From Flavobacterium sp. UMI-01 (lineage in GTDB: Bacteria; Bacteroidota; Bacteroidia; Flavobacteriales; Flavobacteriaceae), in assembly GCF_019656315.1 (NCBI RefSeq), contig NZ_BPLU01000019.1, forward strand, positions 1 to 64,000: DNA of 64,000 bases. Reading direction: 5' to 3'. Shown here piece after piece: positions 26,499 through 32,919 of the stretch; the stretch's first letter is position 1, and the number at the start of each line of letters is the position of its first letter. The notes beneath the pieces were generated by a model. The model made no database searches. It was not told the DNA's origin and saw only the letters and a list, made by a program, of their open reading frames with translations. The translations under genes and the position numbers were made by a program.

Positions 26499-26625
26499 GA
26501 GACTGTCCAAAAAGACCCAAAAACAATACGCTTTCATCATTCTAAAAACTATCCTATTAAGAATTTAAATTTACCCTTGATAGACAACCCGTGCACTAAT
26601 GATGTTACTTTTTTTGAACAGTCTC
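26499..26625. mobile_element. MITE-like element with ~16-bp terminal inverted repeats
   Basis: The left end gagactgtccaaaaag (26499-26514) is inverted at the right end, where cttttttttgaacagtctc ends at 26625 (8 bp perfect at the tips, then one substitution and extra T). The 127 bp between have no coding capacity. The tips resemble terminal repeats of IS1182/IS5-type insertion sequences, so this may be a non-autonomous remnant. A target duplication is not evident. It lies 20 bp after the SDR gene. Confidence 0.55.
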
Positions 26626-26631
26626 ACGATT

Positions 26632-26787
26632 TTAAAACCTTCTTTTTGTACCAATACGTAACTTCAATAACCTATTGATGGCTTTTTGCACCAAAGGTTT
26701 CCTCACTTTATACCCTTCTAAATTGGGATGTACGGTATCACGACCGTATTCTGTTTCAAACCTTTTTCCTCGTTAGCAAAGCCGAAT
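26632..26787 (-). pseudogene. C-terminal remnant of an SGNH/GDSL hydrolase (paralogue of 30272-31252)
   Basis: On the minus strand this encodes ETEYGRDTVHPNLEGYKV, then a diverged tail ending at TAA 26632-26634. The same text, EYGRDTVHPNLEGYKVMEP, is the C-terminal catalytic Asp-His block of the intact SGNH gene at 30272-31252, and nucleotide similarity extends over ~115 bp (26671-26787 against 30317-30437). A one-base deletion near 26757 shifts the frame just before this block (NEEKGLK then EYGRD). Similarity stops abruptly at 26787, where a truncated SMI1/KNR4 frame begins. Confidence 0.85.
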
Positions 26788-26950
26788 TTCGGTCAGTTTT
26801 GTCCAAAAATGGATATAGCTCAAACTCTTCCGAAATCAATAACTCGCCACCATTTGATTTTATCATTCGGTTTTTAAATTCAGATGGGAATTTTACATTT
26901 AATTCCGATTCCGTTTCAGCTATATATTTTTGGTCTAATGGAAATGGCAT
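26756..26950 (-). pseudogene. truncated SMI1/KNR4 (SUKH) family gene
   Basis: The first ~53 residues (MPFPLDQKYIAETESEL..., ELNVKFPSEFKNRMIKSNGG, FELYPFLDKTDR) are the N-terminal half of a SUKH-1 domain. The remaining residues NSALLTRKKV come from reading the adjacent SGNH remnant in the wrong frame, and a stop follows. A complete SUKH protein is ~120-160 residues, so the domain is cut in half at 26787/26788. SUKH proteins are immunity proteins against secreted or contact-dependent toxins; no toxin gene is present. A product from this frame is unlikely to be functional. Confidence 0.7.
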
Positions 26951-26957
26951 TTTGAAG

Positions 26958-27096
26958 TTCGGTTAAATTATGCACAACGGTTTGCAGCGATAAGAAGTTG
27001 GCGACTTCGAAGCACAAAACTGCCAACCTGCACGAAAGTTTGATTGAAAAACTGCCGTTGAATTTAACACTGAACCCGCTATTTTGCCAAACGCTA
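26958..27096. repeat. cassette-type imperfect palindrome, spacer 1
   Basis: The spacer before the RloB gene's end begins ttatgcacaacgg (26968-26980) and ends aacgctagttatgcc (about 27090-27104). Inner arms are similar but interrupted (gtttgcagcg against cgc...ttgccaaacgct inverted). The layout, with inverted ends of gcataac/gcacaac type and an imperfect stem, matches the next two spacers in the island. Confidence 0.45.
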
Positions 27097-27103
27097 GTTA
27101 TGC

Positions 27104-27757
27104 CTAGTGTTTTTTGAGCTTTTCTACAACTTTATAAATGTGTGTACCTAATTTTTCAGGATATTCATCATTGTTTTTGTCTAATTTCTTTGCTTGTTCA
27201 ATTGCAAAATCAACGGTAGGAAAAAATAATTCTGGCTTAGGGTTACTCTTATTGTATGAACCTAAAATTTCCGCTATTTTAGAATCAATATAATTTTTCT
27301 TATTACTTACTTTTGCGTTTTTTAGAATTAAAGCAAGTTCATTTTCATCATAATCTGCTATATCCTTAATGTGTAAAAGCAACCAAAATTCAAAGCAAGG
27401 ATTACTTACAGCAACAAACATATTTGAGAGTTTTTTACATTCTGAAATTATTTCAGGAATGTTCTTCCATCTATCTGTGTCGATGATCATCCAAAGCTCA
27501 TCAGTATCTTTAAAATTATACTCATCTTTCGCCTCCTTTTTCAGTTTCCTAAAAACGTGATTTGGCGCACTATTGGTGTCAGTTTTAGGTCTTTTTAAAA
27601 GATGTAAAAAAATCAAAGCGTCATCAAATATTTCTGAGCTCTTAAATTCTTCAAAATAAATTTCTTCCGTATCGTTACCTTCAAAAGCTAATACTATTAT
27701 TTTTTCTTTCTCTAGAGAATTACTTTCTCTAAATAACTCTTCTCTTTCTCTTGGCAT
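27104..27757 (-). CDS. RloB family protein (TOPRIM-like, defence)
   Basis: 217 residues. Recognised by the RloB pattern: VLAFEGNDTEEIYFEEF near the N-terminus (catalytic-type Glu), WMIIDTDRW near residue 95 and SNPCFEFWLLLH near 120, the acidic metal-binding residues of a TOPRIM-like nuclease fold. It begins 3 bp after an AAA ATPase gene, so the two are translationally linked. In lactococcal AbiL and related systems an AAA-15 ATPase is paired with an RloB protein and blocks phage growth; PARIS pairs a similar ATPase with another TOPRIM protein. A phage-defence role is inferred from that pairing. Confidence 0.85.
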   Translation of the reverse strand: MPREREELFRESNSLEKEKIIVLAFEGNDTEEIYFEEFKSSEIFDDALIFLHLLKRPKTDTNSAPNHVFRKLKKEAKDEYNFKDTDELWMIIDTDRWKNIPEIISECKKLSNMFVAVSNPCFEFWLLLHIKDIADYDENELALILKNAKVSNKKNYIDSKIAEILGSYNKSNPKPELFFPTVDFAIEQAKKLDKNNDEYPEKLGTHIYKVVEKLKKH

Positions 27758-27760
27758 AAC

Positions 27761-29140
27761 TTACAATGGATTATGATTTAAAATTGTAAGTTTGTTCCTG
27801 TTACCTATTCGAGGTATTGCCTTAAACCTTCCTAACAAATAATCTTTTCTAATTTCTTTGTCAAATCTTACATTGTAATCTTCGAGCGAATGAAGTCTAC
27901 TTGCACCGAATTTATCTTTTACCACAAACCAAACTTCATCTTTACGTAATAATTTTTGAGTTAATAAAGATGATTCGTGACTAGCTAAAATAAGTTGACT
28001 ATTAATATTAGTAGCTTTTGAAATAAATAAATCTATTAAATCATACATAAGATTAGGGTGTAAGCTTCTTTCCATTTCATCAATGATAAACACGTTATCA
28101 CCTTTTAACAAGTCCATTAAGAGTGGGATGAAATCCATTATTCTATTAGTTCCGTCTGATTCATCACTTGTATCAAACTTTTCCAATTCTGTTTGTCCAT
28201 TGACGGAATGTTTAGTCATAAATTTTTCTACAACTAAATCCTTTTCTTTAATAGAAAGAAAATATGTTGTGTTTCTGCTTGATAGAATTGATGCTCTAAC
28301 ACTTTCTGACTTTTTACTCAATAAATCTTCTTTAATTTTATTTAAAATAGATTTGGGTATATCAACACTTTCAAAATCAATCTTCTCAAGACAAACGCCA
28401 TTAATTCCAGTGTCAAAATATTTTAAAAACTGCTCAAATGTTGTTAATAATTCTTCATCTTGATTCAATTCAAATTTTAATCCTTCATTGTATTTGTCGT
28501 CTGGAAATATAACTTTTAAAGAATTTTGAAACCAATCTATAACATTTAATATGTCTTCAATTTTTGAAACATTTTCTTTGACTTTTCGAGTTCTAATTTC
28601 GTTTAAGAATAGTTGATTATTAGGTGTGCCTTTTGCAGTAAATTTTAAAAATTGCTTTTCTTCTTCAGATTTGATATTTTTCACAATATTATCTAAATCA
28701 TATATTTGGCTACTATTAATGTTTCTTTCAAATATTTTTACTTCTGTCTTTTGCGTGATTTCAAATAACCACTCTTCCTTTATAGTAATTGAATCGAAAA
28801 CAAATCCATAAGCATAATTTTTCCCATTATGCTGAATAACATATTCTATTCTAGAATCCTTATCATTAGAGTCTTTGTCTAATCTGAATTTTTGATAGTC
28901 TATAATAGATTCAGATTTTGTACCTCTCAACACTAATCTTTTCCCAAATTCGATAGCTTTAATAAGATTTGATTTTCCAGAGGCATTTGCACCAAATAAT
29001 ACTGATGTTTTAAGAACAGAAATACCTTTAATCTTTTTTGTCTTATGCTCACCCTTTAAGACCCCTTTGCCTGGTAATAATGAAAAATTTTGCCTGTCAT
29101 TAAACGACGAAAAATTCTCAACTGAAAACTTGATTAACAT
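27761..29140 (-). CDS. AAA-15/AAA-21 family ATPase, partner of RloB
   Basis: 459 residues from ATG 29140 (MLIKFSVENFSSFNDR), the typical beginning of these ATPases; an in-frame ATG 24 codons upstream gives an atypical N-terminus that lies in the palindromic spacer. ABC/SMC-like features: Walker A VLFGANASGKSNLIKAI, a long helical middle, Walker B NVFIIDEMERSLHP and the switch ILASHESSLL. The family (OLD-, RloA-, AbiLi- and AriA-like) senses phage or DNA ends and controls an attached effector. Here the effector would be RloB. Full length and intact. Confidence 0.88.
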   Translation of the reverse strand: MLIKFSVENFSSFNDRQNFSLLPGKGVLKGEHKTKKIKGISVLKTSVLFGANASGKSNLIKAIEFGKRLVLRGTKSESIIDYQKFRLDKDSNDKDSRIEYVIQHNGKNYAYGFVFDSITIKEEWLFEITQKTEVKIFERNINSSQIYDLDNIVKNIKSEEEKQFLKFTAKGTPNNQLFLNEIRTRKVKENVSKIEDILNVIDWFQNSLKVIFPDDKYNEGLKFELNQDEELLTTFEQFLKYFDTGINGVCLEKIDFESVDIPKSILNKIKEDLLSKKSESVRASILSSRNTTYFLSIKEKDLVVEKFMTKHSVNGQTELEKFDTSDESDGTNRIMDFIPLLMDLLKGDNVFIIDEMERSLHPNLMYDLIDLFISKATNINSQLILASHESSLLTQKLLRKDEVWFVVKDKFGASRLHSLEDYNVRFDKEIRKDYLLGRFKAIPRIGNRNKLTILNHNPL

Positions 29141-29215
29141 AATTTCGAGTTTGTTTACTGCAAATGTAGTGATTTTTTCACAAGAACCAATCTTTGTCGT
29201 CGGTTTTAACATTAG

Positions 29216-29345
29216 ATATAACGCTATGCCACTTTGAGATGGCTGGAAATTCGTAACCGCTCAATTTTCGGCTTAACGAAAACTTGATGCGAAACGATAA
29301 TTCCACTAAATTCCAGCTAGCCCAAAATGGCGGTTATGTGCAGTA
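29216..29345. repeat. cassette-type imperfect palindrome, spacer 2
   Basis: Between the ATPase and DUF4145 genes. Ends: tataacgctatgcc (29217-29230) and ggcggttatgtgcagt (about 29329-29344). Inner arms pair closely when inverted: gccactttgagatggctgg (29228-29246) against ccagctagcccaaaatggc, i.e. gccattttgggctagctgg in reverse complement. This is the best preserved of the three island spacers. Confidence 0.55.
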
Positions 29346-29348
29346 TTG

Positions 29349-29993
29349 CTACTTTCCGTCACGTTTACTTATTCCATCTAATTTCGACTTTGGTAACGAA
29401 CCGTATAAGTCGTCAATTTCTTTTGGCTCTGTGATTAATTTGGTTGCGATGAAGTTTACCAGTTTAAATAACTTATTTGCAATTTCTCTATTGTCGTTCA
29501 AGTTTAATTCTCCTGGATGAACAGACTCATTCCCGATAACTCTTACACTGTCTAACGCTTCTTGCACTTTTGGTGGTAAACCTTTCGATACTAAGTTCTT
29601 AATGTCTTTGTTTATGTCCTTCCCTGATTCACCAAGAAATTTACATAACTTCTGAATTGAAAGCCTCAGGAGTGCGGCTGAACTTCTTGGTGATAAATTT
29701 AATACCATGGCAGCTTCGTTGTAGTCTTCAATAATGTCTTGGGGCAAGTCTGGATTTGCAGGTTCAACTATTGAATTTTGAGGGAAAATAATGTTTTGTC
29801 CAAACCATATTGTATTACCGCCACAACGTTCGCAATACGAAACTTTAAACTTCTTGTCACTATGTTGTCTCCCATAACCTCCTGCATTTTCACTTGCCTG
29901 CAAATAATACCAGTCCTGATGAGAATAAACATGGCAATGAGGACAATTAAAGGCTTTTAAGTCAAGTTCGGGTGATATATATTGTCCTTTCAT
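29349..29993 (-). CDS. zinc-ribbon DUF4145-domain protein
   Basis: 214 residues from ATG 29993 (MKGQYISPELDLKAFNCPHC); a GTG at 30029 would read through the palindromic spacer and is rejected. The N-terminal zinc ribbon has FNCPHC and YCERCGG. The helical DUF4145 domain follows (ALLRLSIQKLCKFLGE, IKNLVSKGLPPKVQEAL, RVIGNESVHPGEL). DUF4145 is HEPN-like; some members have an Arg...His RNase motif, and R-x7-H is present here (RVIGNESVH), though spacing differs from canonical RxxxxH. These proteins often occur in defence and restriction loci. Function unproven. Confidence 0.75.
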   Translation of the reverse strand: MKGQYISPELDLKAFNCPHCHVYSHQDWYYLQASENAGGYGRQHSDKKFKVSYCERCGGNTIWFGQNIIFPQNSIVEPANPDLPQDIIEDYNEAAMVLNLSPRSSAALLRLSIQKLCKFLGESGKDINKDIKNLVSKGLPPKVQEALDSVRVIGNESVHPGELNLNDNREIANKLFKLVNFIATKLITEPKEIDDLYGSLPKSKLDGISKRDGK

Positions 29994-30014
29994 TTTTTGT
30001 CGTGTTGTTAAATA

Positions 30015-30103
30015 TTGCACATAACTCACTTAAACCCGCTAAAAACTAGCGCCTATCCACCCAAATTTGGCTGTATAGGCGCTATTCGGCAGCGTATTAG
30101 CTT
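30015..30103. repeat. cassette-type imperfect palindrome, spacer 3
   Basis: Upstream of DUF4145. It begins ttgcacataactc (30015-30027), has a perfect 10-bp stem tagcgcctat (30047-30056) with ataggcgcta (30075-30084), and ends ggcagcgtattagc. The gcacataac end is the inverted match of the gttatgtgc end of spacer 2. The remaining DNA up to the SGNH gene (about 30104-30271) looks empty. Confidence 0.5.
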
Positions 30104-30271
30104 CAAATATAAAACTAATATTTTTACTACATATCATTAAAAAGACATTTATTACTCCAATTAAGAATCGATTGCTATCAGCAAAACCAATCTAGCTGAA
30201 ATCATAACAAGCAGTTGTTCCATAAAAACAAATAAAACGTCCATCAACAGCACTTTATTTTTAAAACAGTA

Positions 30272-31252
30272 CTATTTGATACTAAAATCCCTCGGCTTTT
30301 TATTTTTTCCTAAAGCCTTATTGATGGCTGCTTTCGCCAAAGGTTCCATCACTTTATACCCTTCTAAATTGGGATGCACGGTATCGCGACCGTATTCTTT
30401 TTTCAAACCTTTTTCCTCATTAACTAAAGCCGAATAATAATCCAAATACAGGATTCCATTGTTACGGGCATAATTTTGAAGCAAACTATTTAGCTCCGTG
30501 ATTTTCGCAATGGGTTCAATAGAAGGACTCCAAGAATAACTACTCGCTGGTAAGACCGATGCTAATATGACTTTTATGTTATGGGCTTTGGCCAATTCCG
30601 CCATAGAAAAAATATTTTCGGCAATTTCAGCTATGCTGATTGGTCCTGTATTGCCTGCAATATCGTTGGTTCCGGCATGAATGACCACTATTTTCGGATG
30701 CAATTGAACCACATCTTGTTTGAATCGCAACAACATTTGAGAAGTCGTTTGCCCACTTATACCACGACCAATATAATTGTTTTGAGTAAAAAAATCAGGA
30801 TCAAAATCGACCCATCTTTCGGTAATGGAATTCCCCATAAAAACCACTCTATTTTCTTTTTTCCCTAGAGCTTTAAGTTCGCTATTGGCTTTTTTGTATT
30901 TATTCAAATTAGCCCAATCGTCATTTGGAATTAGTTGAATTTTAACCACCGTAGTTTCTGAACTCGGTGCTTTTTCAGGTAAAAAGATGGTCAGTTTCCC
31001 ATCGATTAAAACTGTTTTTAGTTTTTTAGTGGGTTCAGTTAGCAAAGTTGCTTGTCGGGGTTTTATCGCTCTATCAATCACCAGTTTGCCATCTCCTGGC
31101 CAATGATTAACATGCGCCAACACAAAACCATCTTCGGTTGTGGAATAGCTTCCCCAGTCGGGTTTTGCATAAGTGATATGCTGTGCCAATGTAGCATTTA
31201 TATGAAATACAAAGCCAATGGCAATCATTAAAAATTTCTTGTAAATTTTCAT
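30272..31252 (-). CDS. SGNH/GDSL hydrolase fused to a GH29-type C-terminal domain
   Basis: 326 residues with a signal peptide ending LAQ. Residues ~27-110 (KPDWGSYSTTEDGFVLAHV, WPGDGKL, VVKIQL) match the C-terminal beta-sandwich of the GH29 fucosidases in this locus (WGRYTKKDNVIYAHVFDWP). The SGNH esterase domain follows: block I VFMGNSITERW (catalytic Ser), block II GRGISGQTT, block III HAGTNDI and block V DTVHPNLEGY (Asp and His). It probably removes ester groups, such as acetyl, from the glycan. It is the last gene of the PUL, separated by a terminator from GH29. A broken paralogue remnant lies 3.5 kb away at 26632-26787. Confidence 0.88.
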   Translation of the reverse strand: MKIYKKFLMIAIGFVFHINATLAQHITYAKPDWGSYSTTEDGFVLAHVNHWPGDGKLVIDRAIKPRQATLLTEPTKKLKTVLIDGKLTIFLPEKAPSSETTVVKIQLIPNDDWANLNKYKKANSELKALGKKENRVVFMGNSITERWVDFDPDFFTQNNYIGRGISGQTTSQMLLRFKQDVVQLHPKIVVIHAGTNDIAGNTGPISIAEIAENIFSMAELAKAHNIKVILASVLPASSYSWSPSIEPIAKITELNSLLQNYARNNGILYLDYYSALVNEEKGLKKEYGRDTVHPNLEGYKVMEPLAKAAINKALGKNKKPRDFSIK

Positions 31253-31327
31253 ATTGTATAGTGTATTGGTTGAAGCTACAGAAAGTGGTTTGACAAAGTA
31301 AATGAATAAAATTTATAAATTACAATC

Positions 31328-31395
31328 TGCTAAAATCTGCCAAATCTGTGTGCTATTTTTTTTCACGCAGATTTATGCAGATTAAAATGATTTTT
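31328..31395. repeat. short degenerate atctg repeats
   Basis: The spacer repeats aaatctgc/aaatctgtg three times and then the related cacgcagatttatgcagatt (31364-31383), partly inverted. Text of this kind is frequent in flavobacterial intergenic DNA; no function known. It overlaps the leader of the SGNH gene. Confidence 0.35.
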
Positions 31396-31466
31396 TTTGA
31401 TTGATTTCAAGAAAAAAATCTATGCTTAACCAGATCTCACCCAATCTTAGATAAACCTCATTTGGT

Positions 31467-31504
31467 AAAAAAGGCAAACAACTCCATCGCTGTTTGCCTT
31501 TTTT
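31467..31504. terminator. terminator between GH29 and SGNH genes
   Basis: A perfect 14-bp stem, aaaaaaggcaaaca (31467-31480) with tgtttgcctttttt (31491-31504), and a 10-nt loop. On the minus strand it follows the GH29 stop by 20 bp. It should end the long PUL transcript before the SGNH gene, which therefore may have its own promoter. Confidence 0.93.
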
Positions 31505-31523
31505 AAGCTATCTAATACTATGC

Positions 31524-32897
31524 TTATTTAGCCAACTCAATTTTCACTACCGTAACGGGAGCGTCTGGAGCTATCATCGGAACATCAACTAATACTTCAC
31601 TGGATGTTTTCAACGCTTTTAATTCTACTCCTGGATTAGTTAACAAAGTCACTTTTTTAAACTTAATGTCTTTATTTAACTTTAGCAATCCGTCTTTTGG
31701 CCAATCAAAAACATGAGCATAAATTACGTTGTCTTTTTTAGTATAACGACCCCATTTTGGTTTTTCGTACGGACTTGCTTTAGCACCATAAATTGCTTCC
31801 GCATTTTTCTTAGTCCATTGTCCCATTGCCTCTAAACGACGAATACTTTCAGCTGGAAATCTTCCGAAACCGTCAGGACCTATGTTCAATAAAAAGTTAC
31901 CCCCTTTAGAAACAATATCTACTAATTTTTCAATTAAATCTTCACTACTTTTCCAGTTCGTATCTGATGGTTTATAGCCCCAAGTGCCATTCATTGTCAT
32001 ACACGCTTCCCAATCGGTAGCAATTCCTGTATCTGGAATTTCTTGCTCAGGCGTACCAAAATCCCCTGCAAAGTTACCTTCGGCATTCATCCCTTCCATC
32101 CCTTTTCTACCTTTATCAACTCTATTGTTTACAATTGTATTGGGTTGAATCTCACGAATGAAATTGTATAGCTCTTTCCCCATCTCGGTCGTATAATCTG
32201 AAATCCAATCCCCATCAAACCAAACCACACCAATATCACCATAATTTGTCAATAATTCTTTGACCTGTGGCTTCATATAGTTTTTGAAATATTGAGGAAA
32301 TTCTGGGTTCACCACAGATGGATCATCGTGTTGTGCAATATTGTAATTTGGGTACAAATTCCCTTGCGCTTGTGGATGGTGCCAATCTACAATAGAATAG
32401 TACACACAAAATACAATCCCTGCTTTTTTACAAGCTACAGACAATTCTTTAATCACATCACGTTTGAAGGGTGAAGTATCCATCACATCATAATTAGATA
32501 CTTTAGAATCCCACAAACTGAAACCTTCGTGGTGTTTAGACGTAATAACAATATACTTCATCCCAGCATCTTTGGCCATTTTTACCCAAGCGTCAGCATC
32601 AAACAAAGTAGGATTAAACATTTTTGGAAATTGTTCGTAATCCTTCACGGTATAATCCAATTTATCCATCGCCCACTCTGCTCCGCCGCCTGCTATTTTA
32701 GTACCGCGTTCTCCTCCAATAATAGAATATGCTCCCCAGTGGATAAACATCCCAAATTTAGCATCACGCCACCACGCCATACGCTCGTCATCAGACAGTT
32801 TTTTTACTTTTGATTTACTTTGAGCAACTCCCGTATTTACATTTAATAGTGTTACTAATACAAGGACCAATAATCGCCTAACTATTTTCATTTTCAT
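31524..32897 (-). CDS. GH29 alpha-L-fucosidase (fucosidase 1)
   Basis: 457 residues, signal peptide ending VAQ. The (beta/alpha)8 catalytic domain begins WWRDAKFGMFIHWGAYSI and contains SKHHEGFSLWDS. The nucleophile is D228 in VVWFDGDW; a candidate acid/base is the Glu in GDFGTPEQEIP. The C-terminal sandwich (KWGRYTKKDNVIYAHVFDWP) is complete. Retaining exo-fucosidase of the periplasm or surface, freeing L-fucose from glycan side chains. Translated 22 bp after the GH141-like gene, as the last gene before a terminator. Confidence 0.93.
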   Translation of the reverse strand: MKMKIVRRLLVLVLVTLLNVNTGVAQSKSKVKKLSDDERMAWWRDAKFGMFIHWGAYSIIGGERGTKIAGGGAEWAMDKLDYTVKDYEQFPKMFNPTLFDADAWVKMAKDAGMKYIVITSKHHEGFSLWDSKVSNYDVMDTSPFKRDVIKELSVACKKAGIVFCVYYSIVDWHHPQAQGNLYPNYNIAQHDDPSVVNPEFPQYFKNYMKPQVKELLTNYGDIGVVWFDGDWISDYTTEMGKELYNFIREIQPNTIVNNRVDKGRKGMEGMNAEGNFAGDFGTPEQEIPDTGIATDWEACMTMNGTWGYKPSDTNWKSSEDLIEKLVDIVSKGGNFLLNIGPDGFGRFPAESIRRLEAMGQWTKKNAEAIYGAKASPYEKPKWGRYTKKDNVIYAHVFDWPKDGLLKLNKDIKFKKVTLLTNPGVELKALKTSSEVLVDVPMIAPDAPVTVVKIELAK

Positions 32898-32919
32898 CTG
32901 TTTTTAATTGATTCTATTT

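Noticed and set aside
29141-29212. 24-residue N-terminal extension of the AAA ATPase
   Set aside because: It lies next to and partly in the palindromic spacer, and MLIKFSVENFSSF is the family-typical N-terminus.
26950-30110. Complete integron
   Set aside because: No integron integrase or attI-like site; the end sequences do not fit the canonical GTTRRRY core. Only a cassette-like pattern is claimed.
31302-31317. Operator-like atgaataaaatttata upstream of the SGNH gene
   Set aside because: One-base gap and a mismatch against the motif and no second half-site 21 bp away; too weak in AT-rich DNA.
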